Origin: Desulfonatronovibrio magnus
GTDB taxonomy: Bacteria > Desulfobacterota > Desulfovibrionia > Desulfovibrionales > Desulfonatronovibrionaceae
Length of the DNA stretch: 64,000 bases
Assembly (NCBI RefSeq): GCF_000934755.1
Contig: NZ_JYNP01000024.1
Location: forward strand, 30,830 to 94,829
Reading direction: 5' to 3'
In this document: piece after piece, positions 26,836-35,955 of the stretch
How positions within the stretch are numbered: position 1 is the stretch's first letter
Layout: the number at the start of each line of letters is the position of its first letter
Notes under the pieces: generated by a model
What the model saw: the letters and a program-made list of their open reading frames with translations, nothing else
What the model was told of the DNA's origin: nothing
The model's database searches: none
Position numbers and translations under genes: made by a program

Positions 26836-28899
26836 TTAGTTGCTGGCCCAGAAAACTTCTCTTGGGATATGAAGTCCTCTTTCTTCAAATCTTTCAATAC
26901 ATTTAGGAACATATCCTGTTGCAGAGAATTCTCCAAGTACTCGACCTGCCTCTTCCCCTTTTTGCTTATACATAAAGATATCTCCCAAAGTAATTACATC
27001 TCCCTGCATCCCGTCTACCTCTGAAACCTGAATCACTTTTCTGGAACCATCCTTAAATCTGCTGATTTGGACGATGATATCTATTGCCCCGACGATCTGT
27101 TCTTTGATGGCCTTGATGGGCAGCTCAAAGCCTGCATAAAGTACAAGGGTTTCAAGCCTTGATATAGCCTCTCGAGATGAGTTGGAGTGTATGGTTGTAA
27201 GTGATCCATCATGGCCGGTGTTCATGGCTTGAAGCATGTCAAGAGCTTCAGCTCCACGGCATTCACCCACAACTATCCTGTCGGGTCTCATGCGCAGGCT
27301 GTTTTTCACCAGATCCCTGATAACTACTTCTCCTTTTCCTTCAATGTTTGGAGGCCGGCTTTCCAGGGTGACTACATGAGGTTGGCGCAGACTCAGTTCT
27401 GCAGCATCCTCAATGGTAATAATTCTGTCATCTTCCGGGATAAAACTTGAGAGAATGTTCAGCAGTGTTGTTTTTCCTGATCCTGTACCGCCAGAGATGA
27501 GGATATTTAACTTGGCCTGGACTGATGCTTTTAAAAATTCTACCATCTGATTGTTCAGGGTTCCAAAGTTAAGTAGTTCGGGCATGCCGATGGTATCCTC
27601 GGAGAATTTTCTTATGGTCAGACAAGAACCTCTGACTGCAAGGGGAGGAATGATAGCGTTGACTCTTGATCCATCTTTGAGTCTGGCATCTACCATGGGT
27701 GTGCTGGTGTCCACCTTACGTCCCAGAGGAGCAGTTATTCTGGTTATTATATTCAACAGATGCTGCTCTGAGAAAAACTTCTTGTTGATTCTCTGAAGCC
27801 TGCCTTTTTTTTCAACATAAATATCGTTCCAGGCATTAACCATAATTTCTGAAATACTTGAATCGACAAGCATATCCTCTAAAGGTCCAAGCCCCATAGC
27901 CTCTTGCATAACTTCTTTAACAATGATTGCCCTGGTTGCCCGGTCTTTCACTGGAGAATCGAGGTCAAGGATTTCAGAGATCTTTTGTGAAACAGTCATT
28001 TTCAGATCTTCAGCTTTCTCGTCATTCTGCCCAACCTCTGTATCGAGTTTTTTAAAATCTATGGATTCAAGCAGTTTTTCATGAACCGACCTTTTAACAG
28101 CATCAAGATCAATTTCCTCTTCTTTCTCAGGTGGAAGTAAGTTGGTATTATCTTTCTTAACAGTTCTTAGGTGCTGGACGAGCAAGTAAACAAGTTTGTC
28201 CAGAGCCTGAGTTAACTGATGTCTTGGCTGGACTTCAGGGTAGGTGCCCTGTAAAAGTATAGAAGCAGCTTCTGAGTCGAAAGGTATTGTTGCTTCTACA
28301 TTTCTACCAATGTGAGTAGGCAAAGAGTCAGGATCGAATAAGCTATTTTTTTCATGTTTGTTATAGACTACTTTGATCAACTCTCTTGGAAAATTTTTGC
28401 TTTGCAGAAGCTTCAGGTCATTCTGAGTTTGTCTTAAAGAAAGATAATCAGGAACCATGGGGATAAGGACGGCGCTTGAGTGATCAAAAAAACTTTCGAT
28501 GGCTTCATCGAAGTATGAGCCAGTGTCTATGACAATATATTGATAAACAGTCTTGAGACTTGAAATCACTTTGGATATGGCTACAGGATCAACTCTCTCA
28601 TGGAAACAGGAAAATCCGCTGTTGAAGCTTAAAACCTGTATGCCAGATGAGTGACTGGTTGAATACCCTTTAAGAAGGTTAGGGGTTATTTTGTCTGCCA
28701 TAGACAGGATTTTGCTTAAGTTTTTTACATTATTCAGATTTAAAAAGAATGAGATGTCCGTGGAAAAAGGTCTTCCAAAATCAATGAGCAAAACCTTTTC
28801 TCTGGTATCCAGGTGCATATTTACTGCGAGGTTGGCAGCAATAAAGCTTTTACCTGTGCCTCCTTTCGAGCTGAATATGGATATTAGGTGTCCGCTCAT
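26836..28899 (-). CDS. TadZ-TadA fusion: MinD/ParA-like domain joined to secretion ATPase
   Basis: A 687-residue fusion of two normally separate Tad proteins. Residues 1-245 are a TadZ/CpaE-type ParA/MinD-like domain with the deviant Walker A 'SKGGTGKS' (11-18) and '[13 protein letters not shown]'; no response-regulator-like domain precedes it. A charged linker (about 246-310) leads to the TadA/CpaF ATPase (about 320-675): '[14 protein letters not shown]', Walker [10 protein letters not shown] (470-478), '[11 protein letters not shown]' (541-551) and '[14 protein letters not shown]'. TadZ positions the machine at the cell pole and TadA powers pilus extension, so the fusion ties localisation and power at 1:1. 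Both nucleotide sites look intact. Confidence 0.92.
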   Translation of the reverse strand: MSGHLISIFSSKGGTGKSFIAANLAVNMHLDTREKVLLIDFGRPFSTDISFFLNLNNVKNLSKILSMADKITPNLLKGYSTSHSSGIQVLSFNSGFSCFHERVDPVAISKVISSLKTVYQYIVIDTGSYFDEAIESFFDHSSAVLIPMVPDYLSLRQTQNDLKLLQSKNFPRELIKVVYNKHEKNSLFDPDSLPTHIGRNVEATIPFDSEAASILLQGTYPEVQPRHQLTQALDKLVYLLVQHLRTVKKDNTNLLPPEKEEEIDLDAVKRSVHEKLLESIDFKKLDTEVGQNDEKAEDLKMTVSQKISEILDLDSPVKDRATRAIIVKEVMQEAMGLGPLEDMLVDSSISEIMVNAWNDIYVEKKGRLQRINKKFFSEQHLLNIITRITAPLGRKVDTSTPMVDARLKDGSRVNAIIPPLAVRGSCLTIRKFSEDTIGMPELLNFGTLNNQMVEFLKASVQAKLNILISGGTGSGKTTLLNILSSFIPEDDRIITIEDAAELSLRQPHVVTLESRPPNIEGKGEVVIRDLVKNSLRMRPDRIVVGECRGAEALDMLQAMNTGHDGSLTTIHSNSSREAISRLETLVLYAGFELPIKAIKEQIVGAIDIIVQISRFKDGSRKVIQVSEVDGMQGDVITLGDIFMYKQKGEEAGRVLGEFSATGYVPKCIERFEERGLHIPREVFWASN

Positions 28900-28939
28900 T
28901 CAAATGCCTTAACGATGCCTTGGGGAGAACAAGTCAATC

Positions 28940-30436
28940 TTACTGAACTTGCTGGCGTAAAGTTTCAAGGTCCTGTTGCATAAAGTCTCTTTCTACTCTC
29001 CTCTGGACTTCTACTGTGTCAACTGGAGTATCTGACAGTATTCTGGGAGTCACAAAGATTACCACTTCCCTGGTATCAGTTCCAGCTCTTTCAGCTCTAT
29101 TGGCCTGAGCAAGCGAAGCGCTACCACCTGGCGGGGAACCTGAAAAAGCCTGGAGGTCTCTCTGGCCTATCAGACCACCCAAAGCAATGCTGTTACCACT
29201 TTGAACGCTTAATACAGTATTTAGATTATTTGAGCTTATTATCGGCGCACCACCGGGGCCTTCTCCGGTTACATTGCTGGACTCAACTCTTATTGAGCTT
29301 ATGATGTTGTCATAAGAGTCAATTGTAGGGCTGAAGCTCAAATTGACACCAATTTTTTTGAACTCAACAGACATGGTACCTCCCTGCTGAGTGACAGGAA
29401 TTGGAACTTCTGAACCAGCAAAAAAATCTGCTGAATCTCCACTCTTGGTGATTAAAGTTTGTTGCATAAGGGAGCGACCCTGGCCTGTTTCGTTTATTCT
29501 TCGTGTTTTAGGAAGAAGGTTAGACAATGTCCCCGCAAGAGATCCTGCAAGTCCTGGTGACTGACCACTGGCACCAGAATAAACTCCTGAAGCACCAAGA
29601 GTACCACCTGGATTCCAGTGAATTCCGAAATCACGCAGAGCATTTCTTTCTATTTCCATTATATTGACAGACATTTCGATAAGAATTGGTCTAGGGGGAG
29701 GGGGGGGAGCCTGCTCTTTCTGTTTTGGGGCAGATGCTGCCACTGGCTGCGGCCTGGGCGTAGGCTTTCTGACAGCCAGTGCATTGACAATCTCCGGCGA
29801 GAAAGCCTGAGCAATCCTCTGAGCCCGGCCAGATTCGTCATCACTGCTTACGTGTCCGGTAAGCATGAAGGTGTTTTTGGTGACGGATACCTCAACGTTG
29901 CGCATACCCTGCGCTGCAAGGGCCTTTTCAATTTCCTCTTTAACGATATCTTTCATTACAGGGCTGAGTTCTACTAAGTTTACAACATTGGGCAAACCTT
30001 CAATTACCCTTTCAATTCTTTTCAGGCAGTTATGGGTAAAAACCTCACCCTCAACAAACACTCTGCTCCCAACAACCCTGACGCTGACTCCTTCAATGTC
30101 CTGAATGACCTCCCTGATTTCAGAGGCAGCAGCATCAATTTCCCTGCTGCGTACAGTTATTTGAATTTCTGCTTGCTGATTTGCTGTTCCCCAGATAAAA
30201 AAATTGCTTTGACCTGGTTTTTTAGCGTTTATTAGCAATTCCTGGTCGCTGGTTTTGACACCTCCAAGGATATCAGGGTCTCCTATGGCTATTCTATCAA
30301 TATTATAACCCGTATTAAATACTCTGCTTTCTCCTGCCACCATTTCAATTCTTTCAGGCAACTGGGCACTGGCAGAAAGAGCATAAAATACACAAAGCAA
30401 AGTGCATATGGATGTTTTTGTGATAAATTGCATCAT
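28940..30436 (-). CDS. cpaC: CpaC/RcpA-type Tad secretin
   Basis: A 498-residue outer-membrane secretin. Signal peptide (1-24), pilus-secretin N-domain (about 30-100, 'IAIGDPDILGGVKTSDQELLINA' in parts), a BON-like domain (about 165-215, 'ALAAQGMRNVEVSVTKNTF'), a Pro/Gln-rich linker containing a run of six prolines, and the secretin domain (about 245-470), ending with the typical 'EVVIFVTPRIL'. It would form the multimeric exit ring for Flp pili. The gene is 35 bp after cpaB, in the usual order cpaB-cpaC. Confidence 0.92.
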   Translation of the reverse strand: MMQFITKTSICTLLCVFYALSASAQLPERIEMVAGESRVFNTGYNIDRIAIGDPDILGGVKTSDQELLINAKKPGQSNFFIWGTANQQAEIQITVRSREIDAAASEIREVIQDIEGVSVRVVGSRVFVEGEVFTHNCLKRIERVIEGLPNVVNLVELSPVMKDIVKEEIEKALAAQGMRNVEVSVTKNTFMLTGHVSSDDESGRAQRIAQAFSPEIVNALAVRKPTPRPQPVAASAPKQKEQAPPPPPRPILIEMSVNIMEIERNALRDFGIHWNPGGTLGASGVYSGASGQSPGLAGSLAGTLSNLLPKTRRINETGQGRSLMQQTLITKSGDSADFFAGSEVPIPVTQQGGTMSVEFKKIGVNLSFSPTIDSYDNIISSIRVESSNVTGEGPGGAPIISSNNLNTVLSVQSGNSIALGGLIGQRDLQAFSGSPPGGSASLAQANRAERAGTDTREVVIFVTPRILSDTPVDTVEVQRRVERDFMQQDLETLRQQVQ

Positions 30437-30471
30437 ATTTCAAACCTCCCTGGTAAGACCAACTGAACTTG

Positions 30472-31335
30472 TTAAAATCTGGAAAAAAAGTCAGCACCTC
30501 TGATTTCCACCCAGGCAGGGCTGGACCTCGGAATTATCGGCCTGTCTATTCCAAGAAAATCCTGAGCTGACAGTGGAGGAAGATTTTCTACCTGCCCGGT
30601 ATCAAAGCTCGAGCGTAAAGATGCTGACAATGTACCAATCTCCTGAGAAAGATTAAGTATCTGAACTTCTCTGGGGCTTACAGACAGGCTAAGAGTCTTT
30701 ATCTGGGTGCTTCTACTTCCTGCAGCGGTGTTTCCGGCACTGAAAACGCTCCCAGGAGCCTGTTGGCTTGATCCTGATGCAGTTCCGGTTCTGCGCACAC
30801 TTGATGTCTGGTCTACTGCCAGAACAAGTATGTTTTCCAATGCTGTCTTGGTAATGACTTCTTCGCTTACGGCCCGTCCGTCTTGGAATGAGCCGATCTC
30901 AACTGTCACCATGATGTCCACCATATCACCGGGCTGGATAAGCTGGCCAACAGATGTTACATCTGTGACAAAAATACTGAATGCTCTTTTCCCTGTAGGA
31001 ATTTTTGGGGCAATGCCCTCAATTTCTACATCAAAAAACATCGACTCCAAGACCTGAGTTCCTCTTAAGACAGGGACATTGACGCTTCTGTTGACCACTC
31101 TTTGAATATCATTAAATGCTCCTGGCTGGACATATTTTTGCGGTACTGTCACCAACTCAATCATTCCGGGCTCTACCCTGGTTCCTTCAGGCATATCTCT
31201 CAAAGCAGCAACAACCTGAACTGGGGTAGCCAACTCAAGAATAGCTCTTTCTCTGCTGCTTATATAGTTCATGAGCATTATTACAGCAAAAACAGCAACT
31301 AAAAGAGAAATGAGTAAAGCTTTTGTGTTTGACAT
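30472..31335 (-). CDS. cpaB: CpaB/RcpC-type Tad assembly protein
   Basis: A 287-residue protein with one N-terminal membrane helix (about 4-24) and an SAF domain (about 38-100, 'VVAALRDMPEGTRVEPGMIE'), followed by the RcpC/CpaB domain ('KRAFSIFVTDVTSVGQLIQPGDMVDIMVTV' in parts). CpaB proteins sit in the periplasm and support secretin function. Start and length fit the family. It is 9 bp upstream-spaced from a pseudopilin gene and 35 bp from the secretin gene. Confidence 0.9.
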   Translation of the reverse strand: MSNTKALLISLLVAVFAVIMLMNYISSRERAILELATPVQVVAALRDMPEGTRVEPGMIELVTVPQKYVQPGAFNDIQRVVNRSVNVPVLRGTQVLESMFFDVEIEGIAPKIPTGKRAFSIFVTDVTSVGQLIQPGDMVDIMVTVEIGSFQDGRAVSEEVITKTALENILVLAVDQTSSVRRTGTASGSSQQAPGSVFSAGNTAAGSRSTQIKTLSLSVSPREVQILNLSQEIGTLSASLRSSFDTGQVENLPPLSAQDFLGIDRPIIPRSSPAWVEIRGADFFSRF

Positions 31336-31344
31336 TATTACACC

Positions 31345-31761
31345 TTAATCCTGTATTTCAATCTGTCTGACAAATCTTCCCCGGGTCCGATAAAAATTTA
31401 TCCCTTCACCATGATAAGATCCTTCATAGTAGTCTATTCTCTGGGTTTGGGATATCGTTGGCGTCTTAAATACATCCTTCATTCTTCCAGGAACCTGTAC
31501 ATGTACATGTTCTTCCTTAAAAGCATGAGAGAACGGGCTTGCTGCATTTTGAGCCATTGATACTCTCATTTGGTAACGAATTTCACTCAGTGCCTTATTG
31601 TTTTTAGATGTAAATTCAGCTATAATCATCATAGAAAGAAGAATAAATGCAAGAAAACCCATGATTAGAGCTAACTCCATTACCGCTTGCCCTCTTTGGG
31701 AGCCTGACTGATCTGATTTATTTGTAGATAATCTGATCTTCGTGGATAATATGCGGTTCAT
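31345..31761 (-). CDS. TadE-like pseudopilin
   Basis: A 138-residue type IV pilin-like protein: a basic leader, a cleavage site after Gly in 'SQRG|QAVMELAL' with Glu at mature position 5, and a single hydrophobic helix. The rest is a small polar domain with His- and Tyr-rich stretches that I do not recognise. Together with the two following genes it makes up the minor-pilin set. It needs a prepilin peptidase that is not in this window. Confidence 0.75.
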   Translation of the reverse strand: MNRILSTKIRLSTNKSDQSGSQRGQAVMELALIMGFLAFILLSMMIIAEFTSKNNKALSEIRYQMRVSMAQNAASPFSHAFKEEHVHVQVPGRMKDVFKTPTISQTQRIDYYEGSYHGEGINFYRTRGRFVRQIEIQD

Positions 31762-31767
31762 GGTTGC

Positions 31768-32622
31768 CTACCTGATCAACAATGCCTGGTAATAGGGTTT
31801 TCCATCGTAAATATGTCCACCGGCAGGCCTGGCCATAGCTCTGGCTGTGAGAGTCGGCATGGCTCCAAAGATTCTTTCAGCGATAAGAAAGTTCTGGGCT
31901 GGAAGTTCAAGTTCATACAACACATATGTTGGCCCAACTTTTCGGACCCGTTCACGGATTACAGTTGTTGTAGAAAAACTAACTGACCTTTTGGCTAGCA
32001 AATAAAAACTGCCATCATGGTTTCCGGCAAACCTTGGGTCTCCAGGATCAGACCAGAACAGATTTGCAACAGGAGAGCCAAGGGAATAGCTTGCTGTATA
32101 AAAACTGAATGAAACTGGTCGCTGCACTGCCGACAGGTGTGTAAGAACTTGTGTATTGTGTGCTGCTGACAATGTGCTTAATGGCATGTTCATTTCTTTT
32201 ACATTTTGCGCTACATGCTCGGCCATGGCTGCATATAATTCGTTGAAAAGATTTTGATAAGCAAATATATTGTCAATTACCCCAGTTTTTCCATTAAAGA
32301 AGTAACTTAGGGCAATTGCGGCTTGGCCAAAATCGTACCATGTTCCACTGCGCATGATTTTTACAAGATTTTCATGCTCTTTTGCCATTTCAATATTCAG
32401 ATCAGCAATTTCATTCAGCCCAGTAGCTTGAACTGCAGCAGCAGAAAGGGCGCAGGCATCTACAGTATTCTGAAGCTTTATTTTAGTAAAAACAAGCTGG
32501 TTTATATTGATGATCAGCACAATCATCAGTACCATTGTCGGCAGCAAAAAAGCCACAGAAACAGTAATTGATCCTTGCTCTTTTGATTTAGAGTGTCTTT
32601 TATGATTACTGATAGAGTGCAT
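31768..32622 (-). CDS. TadG-like pseudopilin/membrane protein
   Basis: A 284-residue protein with the TadG/TadE-type N-terminus 'KEQG|SITVSVAFLLP', then a hydrophobic helix and 'LQNTVDACALSAAAVQATG', the conserved post-helix motif of TadG-like (Flp pilus minor) proteins. The mature position 5 residue is Ser, not Glu, as in many TadG proteins. The C-terminal 230 residues are exported and unrecognised; no von Willebrand domain is visible, unlike the long TadG forms. Confidence 0.75.
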   Translation of the reverse strand: MHSISNHKRHSKSKEQGSITVSVAFLLPTMVLMIVLIININQLVFTKIKLQNTVDACALSAAAVQATGLNEIADLNIEMAKEHENLVKIMRSGTWYDFGQAAIALSYFFNGKTGVIDNIFAYQNLFNELYAAMAEHVAQNVKEMNMPLSTLSAAHNTQVLTHLSAVQRPVSFSFYTASYSLGSPVANLFWSDPGDPRFAGNHDGSFYLLAKRSVSFSTTTVIRERVRKVGPTYVLYELELPAQNFLIAERIFGAMPTLTARAMARPAGGHIYDGKPYYQALLIR

Positions 32623-32650
32623 AGTGGATTCTCTGTTTTATATGATGCGC

Positions 32651-33067
32651 CTAAAAATCATTATCGTCCTGCTCAAGACGGTTTTTATAATCAAGTTCAT
32701 TAAACGTAGGGATTTCAATTTCAATGCTGAAACCTCTTCCTTGCGTTAGGAAATTGTTTATTCCAGAAGGCATAGGTATCTGTCTTGCAACAGCTACCCT
32801 GTTTGTTTCAAAAGTCATTATAGAGTCGGAATCAATTTTTTCTGAAGTTTCTACTGCAGGTCCTATCCCTTGTACAGAAAATACTCTGGAAGCTGCAAAC
32901 CCTGCAAATGTTGCCCGTTCATTTGCAGCAAAGAAAATAAAAAATTGTATAAATATTGCAAAAAAAAGCAGGAGGCCCATGAGAGCCAGAGCGAACTCTA
33001 CTGCTGCGATGCCTTTTTCAGATGTCATCTTTTTGGTACTTTTTATATTTTGTTTGCAGTTAGTCAT
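32651..33067 (-). CDS. tadE: TadE-like pseudopilin
   Basis: A 138-residue pseudopilin with a basic leader, cleavage after Gly in 'SEKG|IAAVEFALAL' and Glu5-Phe6 of the mature protein, the classic TadE signature, then a helix rich in Phe/Leu. TadE and TadF are minor pseudopilins required for Flp pilus assembly. The gene follows the main flp gene after a hairpin (33099-33176) that may reduce its expression relative to flp. Confidence 0.85.
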   Translation of the reverse strand: MTNCKQNIKSTKKMTSEKGIAAVEFALALMGLLLFFAIFIQFFIFFAANERATFAGFAASRVFSVQGIGPAVETSEKIDSDSIMTFETNRVAVARQIPMPSGINNFLTQGRGFSIEIEIPTFNELDYKNRLEQDDNDF

Positions 33068-33098
33068 TTTTTAGGAAGTTATTTTATTAAAATAATTG

Positions 33099-33176
33099 GG
33101 GAGCATTACTGGTACTGTAAGCTGCTCTCACTGAGATCATGAGAGATGTCGAAATTTTGAAAAAAGCAATGCTCCC
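33099..33176 (-). promoter_or_regulatory. Hairpin between flp and tadE (attenuator candidate)
   Basis: Arms GGGAGCATTACT (33099-33110) and AGCAATGCTCCC (33165-33176) pair with one mismatch; a smaller stem (CTCTCA/TGAGAG) lies in the loop. In the minus-strand transcript it is followed by a T-rich stretch, so it may be a partial terminator that lets flp be made in excess. The stem resembles that at 17537-17713. Confidence 0.55.
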
Positions 33177-33196
33177 AGTGATTATTCCAGCATAAG

Positions 33197-33445
33197 TTAG
33201 TTAGCAGAAGGTTGTCTTCCCATCCATCCCTGAACTTGCTGTACAGCTGCTTCAAAAAAATCCTGCAAAGGATCTCCCATAAAGGTAGCGGCAGCAATAA
33301 CAACTGCAAGGACAACAGCAATTACCAGCGCATATTCAACAGCTGTGGCTCCAGTTTGATTTCCGTACGAAACATCATTATGTCTTAATTCCATGCTTTC
33401 TTGCCCAACAATTTTTTTTTCTTTTTTCTGCCTGGTGTTTTTCAT
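33197..33445 (-). CDS. flp: Flp-type major pilin
   Basis: An 82-residue Flp pilin: 25 or so basic/polar leader residues, the cleavage site after Gly in 'NQTG|ATAVEYALVIAVVL', the Glu5-Tyr6 pair diagnostic of Flp pilins, a hydrophobic helix and a short tail 'FFEAAVQQVQGWMG'. It has a strong AAAGGAG site ahead of the ATG at 33443-33445. It is expected to polymerise into the Tad pilus. Confidence 0.92.
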   Translation of the reverse strand: MKNTRQKKEKKIVGQESMELRHNDVSYGNQTGATAVEYALVIAVVLAVVIAAATFMGDPLQDFFEAAVQQVQGWMGRQPSAN

Positions 33446-33470
33446 GCCATTCTCCTTTAATGTTGAGAAG

Positions 33471-33716
33471 TTAAAATGTTGAAAATGATGATACTATTGT
33501 AATAAAATGATTGGAAACTCTTATTGCCAGGTCTTTGAAAAGAATAAAAACTCCAGAAAAAAGCATTGCTGCCAGGACCATACCCAAGGCGTACTCTACA
33601 GCGACAGCTCCGTATTGTGTTGGATATTTAGTCAATATTATCTGTAAGTTCTTAATCAACTTGACACGAAAATTTTTCCATTTAGAAAATTTAATTGCAG
33701 TTATTGTTGAAAACAT
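33471..33716 (-). CDS. flp: Second Flp-type pilin
   Basis: An 81-residue pilin-like protein from the ATG at 33714-33716, chosen for the AGGA site ten bases ahead; the frame continues upstream to 33809 without support. Cleavage is predicted after Gly in 'TQYG|AVAVEYAL', with Glu5-Tyr6 as in Flp pilins. The tail ends Phe/Ser-rich instead of polar, so it may be a minor or alternative pilin. The leader is long (about 37 residues). It lies 25 bp ahead of the main flp gene. Confidence 0.8.
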   Translation of the reverse strand: MFSTITAIKFSKWKNFRVKLIKNLQIILTKYPTQYGAVAVEYALGMVLAAMLFSGVFILFKDLAIRVSNHFITIVSSFSTF

Positions 33717-34044
33717 ATTTATATTTTCCTGAAAAAATTTACTATAAATATTAGCAATATAAAAATAAATATTAAATGTAAGCCTATTGCATGTGCAACG
33801 CAGTACCAAAGCTAAAAAGAGTTGAAATCAATTTTACCCTATGAATATTGATGCATTCTTTACGCAAAACTATGAATTAAGATTGGTAATGAATAAGTTT
33901 CTTACGCACGTTGACTTTAATGTATGAAAATAATATTTGTTTACTGTATATAGTATGTATAAATTCAAAATTATTACAGCTTTGACTTTTGCGTGAGGGG
34001 TTTTGACTGGCATTCCTGGGCTATACTTGCCTTAAATATTAAAT

Positions 34045-34800
34045 TCAGGCTATAGTTGCTTCATTGTCGAAAGCTTTAATTATTTGAAAGGTTACATTAT
34101 CTCGAGCACCATTGACATAGACTTCTTTCAAAAGTTGGTCCTTGGCTTCAAAAATTGATGATCCTTTGAGTCTGATGCGCAAGAAGTTATCATTAACCAT
34201 GTTGTAAAGTCCATCTGTACATATCAGGTAAATGTTATGGTCGAAGTGTGTTAAAATATTTATATGAGGTTCAACGCGATTGTCTTCGCCTGTCAAAGCT
34301 TTGGTTAAAATATGTTTTTTAGGATGAAGTATTGCCTGTTCGGGTGTTATGGTTTTGTTGTTCAGCATTTCATTAACTACAGTGTGATCATAACTCAATT
34401 GCTTGAGTTCTTGTCCATCAAAGCAGTAAATTCTTGTGTCCCCAACATTGGCGCTTATAACCAGTCTTTCATAGAATACAAGGATAGCCAGGGTTGTGCC
34501 CATCATAGTCTTGCCTTTTGATTGTCTTATGCTGGCCAATTCTTGCTGGGCAGTATGAAAAAGGCTTGCAATGGAATCCTTGATAGCACCGGCAGTAAAA
34601 CGCTTTATATTTTTGAATTCAGTAGTAACAGAATTGATCACAGATTTACTGGCAATATCTCCTGCTCCATATCCCCCCATTCCGTCTGCGACGCAAAAAA
34701 TATGTGCATCAATATATGGGTTGGAAGCGTGACCATGGAAGTCTTCGTTTTGATCTCGGACCTTACCTTTGTCACTGCATTGGGAAAAAATGAATTCCAT
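34045..34800 (-). CDS. PP2C-family Ser/Thr protein phosphatase
   Basis: A 251-residue soluble PPM phosphatase. Metal-binding motifs are complete: 'RDQNEDFHG' (Asp20), 'VADGMGGYGAGD' (Asp39, Gly40), 'ANVGDTRIYCF', 'ICTDGLYNMV' and 'GARDNVTFQII'. It resembles Stp/PppA phosphatases that reverse Hanks-kinase phosphorylation. It lies at the head of the Tad locus, 328 bp before the first pilin gene, so it is probably the eraser for the kinase encoded at 11742-13514. No membrane segment. Confidence 0.92.
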   Translation of the reverse strand: MEFIFSQCSDKGKVRDQNEDFHGHASNPYIDAHIFCVADGMGGYGAGDIASKSVINSVTTEFKNIKRFTAGAIKDSIASLFHTAQQELASIRQSKGKTMMGTTLAILVFYERLVISANVGDTRIYCFDGQELKQLSYDHTVVNEMLNNKTITPEQAILHPKKHILTKALTGEDNRVEPHINILTHFDHNIYLICTDGLYNMVNDNFLRIRLKGSSIFEAKDQLLKEVYVNGARDNVTFQIIKAFDNEATIA

Positions 34801-34934
34801 TAGCTTTTGTGTAAAATTAATTTTCTAAGTTACAAGTGCTACAAAGCACAGCATTGGTTCTTGTTCTGTAGCTTTATAAATTCATTTAACTGGTAAATAT
34901 TTAGAATTCATGGATTGACACCCCATCATCAGTC

Positions 34935-35114
34935 GTATCAGTTTAGCATTTTTAGAAAGTAGGGGGCAGGCACTCCGGGACCCACTTGAACATCATTTTG
35001 TACTTAAAATATCTCATTTTTTGGGACAAGTGGGTCCGGGAAGAGCCAGTCCCCCTCCGGGCTGTATGCCTCCGGGCAGGAAGCCATGCCACATGCAAAG
35101 CGCTAAACAGATAC
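34935..35114 (+). mobile_element. 180-bp MITE-like element, copy 1
   Basis: Terminal inverted repeats GTATCAGTTTAGCATTTT (left) and AAAGCGCTAAACAGATAC (right) pair over 18 bp with three mismatches. It is flanked by CATCAGTC (34927-34934) and AATCAGTC (35115-35122), an 8-bp target duplication with one change. Inside, two strong hairpins occur: CCGGGACCCACTTG with CAAGTGGGTCC, and CTCCGGGC with GCCTCCGGG. A second copy in inverse orientation is at 50070-50250. No transposase. Confidence 0.85.
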
Positions 35115-35229
35115 AATCAGTCCATGAAGTATGCTGGTCTGGTACTAAATAAGTTTTTTAACACTATTCAACTTTAAGATAAATCCTGCATCTTGTTTTT
35201 TTGGCATTGCTGCTAGTTTGACAAGTCTC

Positions 35230-35307
35230 GAGCCCGTTAGTCATAACTATGGACAGGGAATGCTTCTGGAATATTTGAAACAATTAATGGCTTTGACTTA
35301 CGGGCTC
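35230..35307. repeat. 13-bp inverted repeat
   Basis: GAGCCCGTTAGTC (35230-35242) and GACTTACGGGCTC (35295-35307) pair with one mismatch around a 52-bp loop. It may be a further small element or an RNA hairpin. No gene is associated. Confidence 0.5.
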
Positions 35308-35955
35308 ATGCCGGGAGTTTGCAGCAACAGGAAACCAATAAGGATACAGGCTGTCCTCACAGCATGGTGAATAGATACAATGTTATTTAAAATTACAACT
35401 TATTTAAGGGCAAGGCAAGTAGATTTTTTGTTTTTTCAAGAACCATATGAGATTGGAAATAAAGTACGCCATATCAAAATTAATTGTTGCCAAAAAATAT
35501 GATAGTAGTCATTCATATGCATGATTGTTAAATAAAAAATTCTGCTTTTCAGTCATAAGATCGATCATAAGATTTGTGTGGTTTCTTCATAAACGTTGCT
35601 TATTTTACTCTAATGAATTTATAAATAAGCCTCCAGTGAAATTCTGTAAAGTCGTCTGCCTTGTAAACTTTTTAGGAAATTTCGTCGTCTTTAGTGTAAA
35701 CCTTGGCATTTTACAAAGCTAAATAGAAATGCAAAGGTGTGTTTTAGCTTCTTTTTTCATGATAAAAAAATCTAAAGTTACAACAATAAACTCGACTTAA
35801 ATTATGGGATATTGCCAAACATCCATTTATAGCTTAATAGAAAAAGCTGGCCACTTGTTTGTATCCAGAAGAAACCTGGTTGTGTCCAGAACGCCTCAAC
35901 TATAGTCTCAAGATTAGTTAGATTTCCAACCTTTATCACTTCATAAACGATTATA

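Larger units (their letters stand above)
34801..35955. other. Gene-free divergent region with MITE
   Basis: About 1.15 kb between the divergent phosphatase and LuxR-type regulator genes. It holds a 180-bp MITE-like element (34935-35114) and an inverted repeat (35230-35307). I see no supported gene; the regulatory sequences of both flanking transcription units should be here, but I cannot point to a convincing promoter. Confidence 0.65.

Noticed and set aside
33790..33815. Sigma54-like GG-GC element on the minus strand upstream of the pilin genes (GGTACTGCGTTGC)
   Set aside because: The spacing between GG and GC is nine bases, not the required ten, and the other consensus positions fit only in part.
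34986..35177. Similar reading frames across both MITE copies (34986-35177 and 50037-50267)
   Set aside because: The shared peptide follows from copying of the element; the frames start and end in unrelated flanking DNA and have no start signals.
35525..35722. A 65-codon frame in the region before the LuxR-type gene
   Set aside because: Composition is typical of A/T-rich noncoding DNA; no ribosome binding site or neighbour context.
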